Origin: CAKZQX01 sp034435975
GTDB lineage: Bacteria; Chloroflexota; Chloroflexia; Chloroflexales; Chloroflexaceae
Length of the DNA: 64,000 nt
Direction: 5' to 3'
NCBI GenBank assembly: GCA_034435975.1
Contig: DAOTWD010000145.1
Location: forward strand, 1 to 64,000
The notes below the pieces were generated by a model. That model did no database searches and was not told the DNA's origin. It worked only from the letters and a program-made list of their open reading frames with translations. Positions 15,096-23,444 of the stretch are shown here, piece after piece. Made by a program: the position numbers and the translations under genes. The stretch's first letter is position 1. Each line of letters begins with the position of its first letter.

Positions 15096-16535
15096 TCAGG
15101 ATCGATCTGCCCATCGTAGTAAGCGTAACCCTTCCAGGCGGATGACTTCAGGGTAGAGTGCCTGATATATGGCACAGTTGGGTGACTTGAGATCGAAACG
15201 CCTCGTGGCATGCCAGGTAACCACGGGACACCCGCCGGCACACCAGTACTGCCACACGCAGGTATGGCACCCTGCTTTTACCTCAACTGGCACATTCTGT
15301 ACGCCGATCCGATCGCGACGGATCAGCTGGAGTGGATCGGCATCCCAGATTGTCCCCACCGTATGCCCGATGTCCATCTGGCACTTTGCCACATTACCGT
15401 GATGGTCAATCACCATATAATGTTCGCCGACGCCGCAGACATGATGGTGAGGTGCCCCCAGATAGGTGCGATCGAGCAGGCACCCCAGCAGACTGTAGCG
15501 TGGTAAATGCCCCTCGATGACCTGATAGGTCGCACGCATCCCTGCGATCAGGCGTTGCTCATCGAGTTGCAGTTCGGATCGAGTGGCACTGGCGGGAGTG
15601 GTACGGTAGAAGTTTAGCGCAAAGTGAATGTCGCGCTCCAGCAGCCAGGCCACGAGCGTTGGCAAACCAGCCACACTCGCGCCCGTGACCGTGACCGAGA
15701 CGGTCAACGCCATATCCATTGCCTGGGCACGTTCAATACCGGCAACTACGGCCTGGAACGATCCCTGCCCGCCGCTGCATGGGCGTTGTGCATCGTGGAA
15801 CTGCGGCGGGCCGTCGAGCGAGATCATGAGCAGCAAGCCCAGGTCACGTATCGTTTGCAGCTTCGCATACGACAGGCCTACGCCATTGCTTAACAGCACG
15901 CCGCGGAGCGCTATCCCGGCGGCGTGGGCCTGCGCCTGGGCGTAGCGGTGTATCTCGGCCACCAGTGGCAGGTTCAGGCTGGCCTCCCCACCCGCATACT
16001 TCACTTGCACGCTGCGGTAGCCATATTGCTGCGCTGCCTGCACTATTGCATCGGTTGCTCTAATCCCGGTCGTGGTGGTCATCGTCTCAGATGTTTTGTC
16101 AATGTAGCAGTAGGTGCAACGCAGGTTACAGTCATTGGTGATATGCAGCCAGGCGACCAATTCGTGTATGGGCAAGGGGAAGGAGGTATCGCCGCTGGCA
16201 TAGAGCAGGCCCAGGGCATACAACCGTTGTGCGGCCACCTGCTCGTCTGCATTCAGGTCAAGCAATGCGCAGGGAGTCTGAAGCCGTTCTAAGAGTGTCC
16301 ACGCCGCCTGATTCACGACCGTAATCCAACTCAACGACGGCACAAACGCAACCCGATGCGTGGGTGACAGTTTAATCGCACGCAACGCAGGTTGGCGTTG
16401 TAGCCGCGTCTCCGGGACGAAATCCATGGACTGGGGCACAGGTTGTATGGCGGGGCAGGCGCAGTCAGTGGGTATCGTACCTGATGTCACTGTCTGATAG
16501 TCAAAAAGGATCTCAAAGCTGGATACGCTATTCAT
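15096..16535 (-). CDS. Radical SAM/SPASM peptide-maturase-like enzyme
   Basis: 479 aa. The radical SAM cluster motif is C136-N-L-R-C140-T-Y-C143. The SPASM domain has CX2CX5CX3C (CHTCVWQYWCAGGC) plus further cysteines before and after it, so two auxiliary Fe-S clusters are expected. Residues about 50-115 (ITVVNQAAWTLLERL...AAQRLYALGLL) resemble a PqqD-like RiPP recognition element, the part that binds a precursor peptide. Such enzymes install thioether or carbon-carbon cross-links in ribosomal peptides. No precursor peptide is evident nearby. It is the last gene of a run of NTPase genes, 107 bp after the TPR-tailed NTPase. The ATG chosen has GGAAGC upstream. Association with STAND NTPases recalls Fxs-type rSAM systems, but this is not a clear FxsB (no HExxH extension seen). 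Confidence 0.88.
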   Translation of the reverse strand: MNSVSSFEILFDYQTVTSGTIPTDCACPAIQPVPQSMDFVPETRLQRQPALRAIKLSPTHRVAFVPSLSWITVVNQAAWTLLERLQTPCALLDLNADEQVAAQRLYALGLLYASGDTSFPLPIHELVAWLHITNDCNLRCTYCYIDKTSETMTTTTGIRATDAIVQAAQQYGYRSVQVKYAGGEASLNLPLVAEIHRYAQAQAHAAGIALRGVLLSNGVGLSYAKLQTIRDLGLLLMISLDGPPQFHDAQRPCSGGQGSFQAVVAGIERAQAMDMALTVSVTVTGASVAGLPTLVAWLLERDIHFALNFYRTTPASATRSELQLDEQRLIAGMRATYQVIEGHLPRYSLLGCLLDRTYLGAPHHHVCGVGEHYMVIDHHGNVAKCQMDIGHTVGTIWDADPLQLIRRDRIGVQNVPVEVKAGCHTCVWQYWCAGGCPVVTWHATRRFDLKSPNCAIYQALYPEVIRLEGLRLLRWADRS

Positions 16536-16642
16536 CGTTGTTGCTTCCAAAAACAGGTACAGGCGCATAGACGAAGATCGCTATGCCATAGGTATCAGAC
16601 CAACCGGATGATCGCAACCTGCGAACGCTCTCAGAACCCGTG

Positions 16643-19600
16643 CTAGAAATCAAGGCGGGTCTCAATATTCTCGCACATAAATGCCACGCTGGCGGCCCAG
16701 GCATCAGCCCACTTGCCGGGATCGGGCTTTTGATAGGGGAGATCATCGACCGTCACGATCAACTGGTTATGCTGGATGTGGGTATAAAACGGGCGCAAGT
16801 GGTCACCGGGCATCTGACTGAGCCGTTCATCAATCAGCCGTTCAAAGTCGCCCTGATCAAGATGCAGACGGGCGAACACAAAGGCACGAGCCATCGCCAG
16901 AGTCATCAACTTGAGTGCCTCCAGGACATTGCGCTGCTGGTCAAGCATAATCAGGGCCGACTGAAGCGCAATTTTGCCACAAATGACCTGGGCATATTCG
17001 GGCATTGCTTCGCGCACACGCATAATGTCTTCGGCCTGGTGGATCAGGGTCTGGGCCTGGGCATAGTTCTGCATGTCACTATAAACTGTGGCCTTACCAA
17101 TAATCAGATCCGCAAACTGCATAGAGTAGAGATCAGGTATCAAATCCAGTGCCTGGTCAAACAACCGCAAGGCTACGTGCTGGTAATGGTCTCTCTTTGT
17201 GTGATCGCCTTTACGCCCATACAAAACTGCTATGACTCGTGCATAGGCAGCCCAGTCCTGATAGATTTCGCGGCGTGTATCGGGTTCATTCTCTGCCAGT
17301 TGAACCGCATACTCAAAATGCTGCTCAATCTGCTCGTCAACTTCCTGACGGGCATTCATAATCGCACTTTTCAGTAAGCCACGGGCCTGTGCTACCAGTG
17401 CGCGAGCGCGCTGGATTTCGGATTCCTGCGCAGCCTGCTCAGCATAGCGCAGTGGTACCTCGGCCTCGACAAGTTCGCCCCGCTTCATACGAATCAAGGC
17501 ATTAGTGTTCCAATAGAGCGCACGCTGATAGGTCGAAACCGCAGGCAGATATTCTCGGATAACTTCGTTCGAGAATGTGAGCGCCCGCTTCAGGTTGCCG
17601 GTCAGCGCCAGCACATACGCAAGATTATTGGTAATATGCGCCAGATTGGACTTGAACGAAAGGCGATCGGCAGGCAATATGCCACTCTCTTGATAGCTAC
17701 GCGCTACCATACGTGCGCGATCATAGTCTGCCTGAGCCTGCGTATAGTATTGTTGCTGACGGTAGATGTATCCACGACGAACATAGGCCTGGCTGAGGAA
17801 ATAGAGCTGCCGACGTTTGAGAAACTCATCAGCGATCGGGATCCGATCGAGCTGTTCCAGAAAAGTAATGATCCGCGAAAGGAGTCGTTCGGCCTGTGGT
17901 GATCCGATGGATCGTTGAGCGAGATGAAGCGCGTAGGCTCGCCACAGGTTCAACGACACAAACAGGTACGGATCATGCTGTGGGCTCCGCCAGGGCCAAT
18001 CTTTGGGATCTTGATCATCAGGGGGCAGCGCGCCGGCCTGGACACAGGTTTGGTAGAGCTGTTCGGCTTTCGCGATCGCAGCCTGGTTCTGATCCTGGGC
18101 CAGCAACAGTTGTACCTGGTTCACCTGTTCATCTTCCAGAATCTGAGGTCTAGTGAGTGTGGATTGTGCAAGTGCGTTACGGTAGGGATAGATCCGTTCC
18201 TGTCCTCGACTGACATGGTAGTTTAGCGTACTCCAGAATGCATCGGAGAGTATCAGGGCATCGTTGATACTTCGTTCGTCCAGGAGCAGATCGGCATAGA
18301 TGACATAGGTACGGTAGCCCTGTACAAAGTCTCGGCTCAATTCATAATACATATTGTCGGCCATGGCCCCCAGTAGCGCATGACGATCAACGTGTTGCAC
18401 CTGTTCGCGGCTGATTCGACACAGATAGTCCAGGGTCGATTCACGTAACCCGCATTCATCGGGCTTCCCGCTCTGGTCAATCATAACAAAAATCTCGTCA
18501 TGCAAAAAGAGTTTATCATCGATGCGTTTGACCAGGGCTACTTCATCAAGTTGATCCAGAACACGCCGATCATAGCTCAGGTTCAGTTGGGCAAACAGAT
18601 CTATCAATGCCTCACGACGGAGACCACGACGGGCATACACCAGAAAGTAGAGCGCGTAGGCCAGGGTAGTCTGGGCCTCATTGCTATTGCTGGGGAGCGA
18701 ACGAAGCAACGGGTTGAGGATGGTTTCGATCAACCAGTCCTCAAATTCGGGCCGACTGTCTTGCACTTTAAAACCGGGGAGTGGAGGCGGGATCGCCACT
18801 TCAGAACGGCGCGTCTCAGCATAGCAGGTAAGCAGTAGTGGACGACCTTCAGTTATGCGTTCAATGCGTTCAATCTCATCTGCCGCGAGGGTCTGACCTG
18901 GTGTATAGGTCTCAATATATGTTTTGATGACTGCTCGATCCGTCAAGAAATCGAGTTGCTGAACATCGTCAACCAGGATCTTGCTGTCCTTGAGTGCGGT
19001 AATAATGCGATTATCATCAACCGGCCGGCCACTGAGTAGTACAAGCGTATGCTGTAATCGGGGCAATGTTGTTTGCATCCATTCCAGCACGAGATCGATA
19101 CTGCTCATGCCGCGAGCAGCGTTGACCAGTGCTTCTGGTGGGGCTGGCTCACTAAAGAGGGTCTCTAATGTATCAAAACTCATGACGAGCGCATATCGAG
19201 GCGTGAGACTGTTCCAACTCAGCACAAACTGCTGGCGCAGGCGTTCTCTGGCCCGGGTTATCTCCGCCTGGGTACCAATCTCGCGGGTGCGACGATACTC
19301 CTGTAGTGCAGCCGAGTAGTCGGTAAAGGATTCATCAACCTGAGGCGCTGGCAATCGATACCACTCTCGCTGGTCTGTCTGCTTCAGGCCGTCAATCAGA
19401 CGTTCCTCGATCACGGTCGGGTTACGGGTCTCAAAGCTATAGAAGTCCACCAGGTTAGCAATGCGTAGTCGCCGTATATCTTGTCCAATATTGTCAACAA
19501 TCTGAGGATAATGGAGCAGCAAGTGCGTTTTTCCCAGACCGCCGCCAGCTTGAAAATAGAGTGCACGGCAACACGGTTGTTCCAGAATCTGTCGGGTATA

Positions 19601-19666
19601 TGCGCGCAATAGATTTTTCTGGTCTTCACGACCGATATAGGTTGGCAGTCTCGGTAAGATAGACAT
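16643..19666 (-). CDS. STAND-like NTPase with TPR-type helical repeats
   Basis: 1007 aa. The P-loop is AGGGLGKT (40-47), a Walker B-like strand YALVMSFDTLE has D165, and a sensor strand LVLLSGRP follows. This is a nucleotide-switch domain of the STAND/AAA+ kind. From about residue 400 to the end it is all-helical, with repeated A.....YA.AL..LG-like periodicity typical of TPRs (for example YTQAQADYDRAR and NLAYVLALTGNLKRAL). Such tails usually sense a trigger or recruit partners. It sits 26 bp after the NB-ARC-like gene and before the radical SAM gene, all on one strand. The start ATG has GAGAGG upstream. The effector, if any, is not visible in this protein; cytosolic. Confidence 0.82.
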   Translation of the reverse strand: MSILPRLPTYIGREDQKNLLRAYTRQILEQPCCRALYFQAGGGLGKTHLLLHYPQIVDNIGQDIRRLRIANLVDFYSFETRNPTVIEERLIDGLKQTDQREWYRLPAPQVDESFTDYSAALQEYRRTREIGTQAEITRARERLRQQFVLSWNSLTPRYALVMSFDTLETLFSEPAPPEALVNAARGMSSIDLVLEWMQTTLPRLQHTLVLLSGRPVDDNRIITALKDSKILVDDVQQLDFLTDRAVIKTYIETYTPGQTLAADEIERIERITEGRPLLLTCYAETRRSEVAIPPPLPGFKVQDSRPEFEDWLIETILNPLLRSLPSNSNEAQTTLAYALYFLVYARRGLRREALIDLFAQLNLSYDRRVLDQLDEVALVKRIDDKLFLHDEIFVMIDQSGKPDECGLRESTLDYLCRISREQVQHVDRHALLGAMADNMYYELSRDFVQGYRTYVIYADLLLDERSINDALILSDAFWSTLNYHVSRGQERIYPYRNALAQSTLTRPQILEDEQVNQVQLLLAQDQNQAAIAKAEQLYQTCVQAGALPPDDQDPKDWPWRSPQHDPYLFVSLNLWRAYALHLAQRSIGSPQAERLLSRIITFLEQLDRIPIADEFLKRRQLYFLSQAYVRRGYIYRQQQYYTQAQADYDRARMVARSYQESGILPADRLSFKSNLAHITNNLAYVLALTGNLKRALTFSNEVIREYLPAVSTYQRALYWNTNALIRMKRGELVEAEVPLRYAEQAAQESEIQRARALVAQARGLLKSAIMNARQEVDEQIEQHFEYAVQLAENEPDTRREIYQDWAAYARVIAVLYGRKGDHTKRDHYQHVALRLFDQALDLIPDLYSMQFADLIIGKATVYSDMQNYAQAQTLIHQAEDIMRVREAMPEYAQVICGKIALQSALIMLDQQRNVLEALKLMTLAMARAFVFARLHLDQGDFERLIDERLSQMPGDHLRPFYTHIQHNQLIVTVDDLPYQKPDPGKWADAWAASVAFMCENIETRLDF

Positions 19667-19692
19667 CGACAGAGAACCTCTCTTGAACAGGA

Positions 19693-21513
19693 TTACCAGG
19701 GATGGTGTGTATGTGGCCAGGGGTCAGGCTTCACCAGAACGCGAATCAGATCGTTCAGTCGATACCTGCGTGTATCACGATCATAGGCGAGGATGCCACA
19801 ACTGTGTAACAGTGCCACTCTATCTTGAACGGCAGTTGGTATAACCGGTTGTATAGACTCGGTGGCGACCTCTCCCTGCACCGGGGCCAGACTTTCCGGG
19901 AGGACGGTTGGTATGATTGGTTGCGCGGACTGCTGGTGCAGATACGCAATTAAATCTTGCAAGGCAAAATCCGATCCAAGCCTGACGATGATATCCAGTA
20001 GTCTTTCCAGTTCGCCGGGGAGCAGTTTCTTGTCCAGTGGTGGCTCTTGACTGAGATACTCAAATAGCTGTCGTCTGAGCCGCACCAGTTCTGTTTCATT
20101 CAGCAAGGGACGATCATGCGACGTGGTATCGATATACTGGATCAACAACTGCTGGATCCTACGCCATAAACCAGCGGTATGCAGGCGACTGAGTAGTTCG
20201 TGATCTTTGTAGAGCAACATTGCAATCTGCTTGCCTGGCAACCGTGCCCGTTCAAACAGGTGCTGTACACGCCTGTACCACCGGTCTGAATCCAGGAAAT
20301 ACAGGCCATGATCAGCCACTGTAGAAAAGTAGAGCCACTCGTTCAGCAGCGGGGCTTTGTCAATTGGCCGGGCATAAAAGCGTTCATAGTAGCTTTGTTC
20401 TAAGTATTGACAGATCTGCCGGTAGCGCTCTGGTTCCTCGTGCCGTAGTTGCTCATCCAGGATATAGCGCAGTGACCGCAGCAGGCGATAGGGCTGTTGA
20501 CGCTGATAGGGCAACAGGCATTGCTGCTCACGCAGTTCGGGTAACACTTGTTCGAGCAACACCTGATGCACGGTGTGCGCCCCGTGCCACCCTGGCTGTA
20601 CCATATCGAGAATGTTCTGGATAACCGGTACCTCAATCCGCCGCAATAGCCCGGCATAGCGGAGCATGGTACGGGTTATATCACTCATATCATGCAGGCG
20701 GTTGAGCCAGTCAGTGGTATCTTCCGGTGCATTGGCCAGGTTGAATTCGCCGAGAGAATCGGCTTGGGCTAATACCTCTAACATATAATAGAGGCCAAGC
20801 GGATAGCCCTGGAGTGTAATCTGGGCCGATTGGGCCAGCAAATCGGCCAGCCATTCCGCTCCGTTTGCACGCAAAAACGCCTGTGTTTCTATGGCTGAGA
20901 ATGGCTTAATATCATAGAGTTTACAGATTTCGCGCAATTCCCAGAAATGCCAGAAGAGCGGCGACTGACTGGTGCAGATAATCAGAACGCGCTGCTGGTC
21001 AAGCAGGGGCTTGATGATTTCTTCTTGCAACCACTTCCAATAGGGTAAATCATCCAGGTGATCGAGAATGATAATCAGTGGAGATGTTTCATGCTGCTGC
21101 AAACTGGTTGCGGTAAACCGTAAGCTGATGGTTTTGGGAGATACCGTGGCTCCGTCAGGTAACCTGATGGTATCCGGCAGATATTTCAAAGCACTGATGC
21201 TGCGCAGTTGTTCCATCGCTTCTGTCAGCGGAACGGGATCAGATTTAAGGGGGGAAGTGCGTTCAGGATCAAAATCCAGCCAGATAAGCGGATAGTCGTG
21301 GCGAAAGTGCTTAAAGATCTGGCTGTTCAGTATTGTCTTTCCAATACCGGTAACGCCATAGAAATTGATGATGATAGCGAGTATGCCATCCGTGGTTTCT
21401 TTGAGTTGATCAAGGTGTTCCTGAACATACTTCAGCATAGCGCCACGTTCGACCTGTTTTGCAGATTCAGAATCGTGCGCGGCTTCGCGCTCCTCGGATG
21501 GCTGAGAGATCAT
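19693..21513 (-). CDS. NB-ARC-like STAND NTPase
   Basis: 606 aa from the ATG (a GTG 57 bp upstream is possible; neither has a clear ribosome site). The P-loop GVTGIGKT (53-60) is close to the NB-ARC consensus. Walker B IIILDHLDDLP has D151, and the strand VLIICTSQSP serves as sensor 1. The rest is helical, ending with a small winged-helix-like segment (YDRDTRRYRLNDLIRVLV). STAND NTPases act as switches that assemble on stress or invasion. It is flanked by other NTPase genes on the same strand, but a 390-bp gap separates it from the upstream gene, so it may have its own promoter. A cytosolic signalling role is inferred; no effector domain recognised. Confidence 0.8.
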   Translation of the reverse strand: MISQPSEEREAAHDSESAKQVERGAMLKYVQEHLDQLKETTDGILAIIINFYGVTGIGKTILNSQIFKHFRHDYPLIWLDFDPERTSPLKSDPVPLTEAMEQLRSISALKYLPDTIRLPDGATVSPKTISLRFTATSLQQHETSPLIIILDHLDDLPYWKWLQEEIIKPLLDQQRVLIICTSQSPLFWHFWELREICKLYDIKPFSAIETQAFLRANGAEWLADLLAQSAQITLQGYPLGLYYMLEVLAQADSLGEFNLANAPEDTTDWLNRLHDMSDITRTMLRYAGLLRRIEVPVIQNILDMVQPGWHGAHTVHQVLLEQVLPELREQQCLLPYQRQQPYRLLRSLRYILDEQLRHEEPERYRQICQYLEQSYYERFYARPIDKAPLLNEWLYFSTVADHGLYFLDSDRWYRRVQHLFERARLPGKQIAMLLYKDHELLSRLHTAGLWRRIQQLLIQYIDTTSHDRPLLNETELVRLRRQLFEYLSQEPPLDKKLLPGELERLLDIIVRLGSDFALQDLIAYLHQQSAQPIIPTVLPESLAPVQGEVATESIQPVIPTAVQDRVALLHSCGILAYDRDTRRYRLNDLIRVLVKPDPWPHTHHPW

Positions 21514-21903
21514 AAGTAGACCATACTTGGGTATGCATGCTGTCTGTATGTATCTGATAATAAAACACACTCCATATCCATTACGAAGTGTGACGTTTGA
21601 TTGTCAAACAGCACTGGTCACGAAACCCATTATGCCAGAAATGTATATAGCAATGCCCGTTAGAACGATCCAGAAGGGCACCAAAACCAACCTGTCCCTG
21701 AGGTTTCTCTGGGTATCATAGTATCATAAGCACTATATTGCAAGGACAGGTAGCAGATATTTTGTGGATATTTCTGTCCAATCACGGCCTGTGAACGGGC
21801 GGGCAACCGGGGTGAAAAATGGGAGTGAGGAGGTAGGAAATAGGAGCGAGGAGGTTAAGAGAGTTCTCGCTCCTCGCCTCTCGCTTCTCGCTCCTCTCCC
21901 CTC
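21514..21903. other. Intergenic region within the NTPase cluster
   Basis: Holds a dispersed repeat (21786-21811) and, at about 21822-21902, a purine-rich stretch (GGAGTGAGGAGGTAGG...) facing a pyrimidine-rich complement (CTCGCTCCTCGCCTCTCGC). The latter could fold into an imperfect hairpin and terminate or attenuate transcription between the two NTPase genes. No gene seen. Confidence 0.5.
21786..21811 (-). repeat. Dispersed repeat GTTGCCCGCCCGTTCACAGG
   Basis: The reverse complement contains CCGGTTGCCCGCCCGTTCAC, which also occurs twice near 40821-40912. Confidence 0.75.
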
Positions 21904-23433
21904 TTATGCCCCATCGCCTGGCGCTGCGGCGTAATGGCACAACACATAGCCTGTGCCCGGCTGAACGGCAATATAGGTCGATGAGCCGGGTTGTCCGGGT
22001 TGCAATACTTCGCGCAGGCGGCGGATGATTTTATCCAGGCTGCTGCGCGGGTCTCCACGCTGGTTAAGAGTTTCCCCATAGAGTACCTGCTGCAACTCTT
22101 CATAGCTGACGGTGCGCTGGCGGTTATTCCACAGGTATTCCATACAGCGCCGCAGGTTTTTCGGTAGAGGACGGGAATGACAGCGCTGATTGCCGAGCCA
22201 GAGGTCGCCACGTGCATCGAAGAAGAACAATGGCGGCGTGTCGTCTCTGGGCGTAGAGGACAACACTGGTGGATCAATGCGTGCCCTTTCTGGGGATGCA
22301 TCTGCCAGGTCAGGAGGCAGACAGAGATCTCGCGGGGCTATGTGGGCCTGGTCAGGCGCTAGCACGTGGGTGATCGTCTGGGCGGCAATCAGTGCCTGCG
22401 GGTCATCCACGCGACGGCAGTGTTCCTCAACGATTCTGCGGGTCAGATCGAGTAACTTCCGAGGCGAGAATTGGGCAGCCTCGATCAGACAGGTGTCAAG
22501 ATCAGGGATACCCGGTACAGGTTCACACAGATCGCTGAAAGTATTGACATACCCAAAGTTACTGGTGGAACTGATCAAACTAAAGCTGGTCAGGCGCCTG
22601 GACAGCATGTCGCGTAGTTCGATCGTGTTCCAGTACAGGTGATAGATCGGAATACGATCCAGGCGGCCCACCTGCTGCTGGCGCATGGGCACTTCGAGAA
22701 AGTCGGGTAGGAAAAACTTGAAGGCAAACCCACACTCCTGCAGCACACCCGGTGCATCGAGCAGTGGTTGGAGCAATTTGAGTGCTCTATCCGGGTTGTT
22801 GCAGGTCGCTGCCTGTTCGTCGATGCCATCGATCAGTACGTAGACGCTGGCACAACCAGCGGCGGCGGCCAGTTGCGCGAGGGTACGCAGCCATTCCCTG
22901 GCGCCCATCGTTGTTTGCTCAAAGGCCTTGACAAGTTCCTCGGTGAGCCGGGCGGGAACAGGACGGTGGGAGAGGCATAAGGGGGCATAGAGCTGGAGCA
23001 GGGCACAGAAGTGGGCATACCGCGCCTGGTCTTGCTGGAAGCGTAGACTCCGTTCGGGATACCGGTGCAGATAAGCGTCAAGCGCTTCAAGCGTCAGCCG
23101 CCGCAAGATCTTCAGATAGTCTTCAAGGTGAATCTGGTCACCACCTTGTAGTAGCAAATCAAAGTCACTAAAGGTGACGATCAACGCCGGAGTATCGCGA
23201 CGCTGACCAGCCAGTCGGGCCACTTCCAGGCGATGACTGGTTTTGCCATAGCCGCGTGGTGCAAACAGGATCAGGCTTTCCGGGTGCTGCGGGTCGCCCG
23301 CCAGTCGTTCAAACCAGGGCACACGCACAAAGTAGGCCGCCAGTTGCTCGCGCTCCTGTTCGGCATTGGTGGTCGCAAAGGGATTACCGCTAAATCGCCG
23401 TGATTGTAAGAAGGCATCAAGAGAAATGGGCAT
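21904..23433 (-). CDS. STAND-like NTPase with C-terminal winged-helix DNA-binding domain
   Basis: 509 aa. P-loop APRGYGKTS (58-66; K64, T65) and Walker B VYVLIDGIDE (197-206). A shared FKFFLP motif shows that its NTPase belongs to the same family as the trypsin-fused protein encoded just upstream. Residues about 405-500 (LPKNLRRCMEYLWNNRQRTVSYEELQQVLYG... then STYIAVQPGTGYVL) are an OmpR/PhoB-type winged helix. The protein could therefore turn NTP-dependent sensing into transcriptional control. It lies 11 bp after the upstream gene, so the two are almost certainly co-translated. The start ATG has a weak GAGAGAG ribosome site. Cytosolic; target promoter unknown. Confidence 0.83.
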   Translation of the reverse strand: MPISLDAFLQSRRFSGNPFATTNAEQEREQLAAYFVRVPWFERLAGDPQHPESLILFAPRGYGKTSHRLEVARLAGQRRDTPALIVTFSDFDLLLQGGDQIHLEDYLKILRRLTLEALDAYLHRYPERSLRFQQDQARYAHFCALLQLYAPLCLSHRPVPARLTEELVKAFEQTTMGAREWLRTLAQLAAAAGCASVYVLIDGIDEQAATCNNPDRALKLLQPLLDAPGVLQECGFAFKFFLPDFLEVPMRQQQVGRLDRIPIYHLYWNTIELRDMLSRRLTSFSLISSTSNFGYVNTFSDLCEPVPGIPDLDTCLIEAAQFSPRKLLDLTRRIVEEHCRRVDDPQALIAAQTITHVLAPDQAHIAPRDLCLPPDLADASPERARIDPPVLSSTPRDDTPPLFFFDARGDLWLGNQRCHSRPLPKNLRRCMEYLWNNRQRTVSYEELQQVLYGETLNQRGDPRSSLDKIIRRLREVLQPGQPGSSTYIAVQPGTGYVLCHYAAAPGDGA

Positions 23434-23444
23434 AGCAGACTCTC

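Noticed and set aside
14876..15241. 121-codon minus-strand frame across the MITE-like element
   Set aside because: Overlaps the end of the radical SAM gene in another frame and is built from repeat sequence.
16528..16746. 72-codon frame before the radical SAM gene as a precursor peptide
   Set aside because: Runs antiparallel in codon sense across the end of the NTPase gene and the start of the enzyme gene; no ribosome site.
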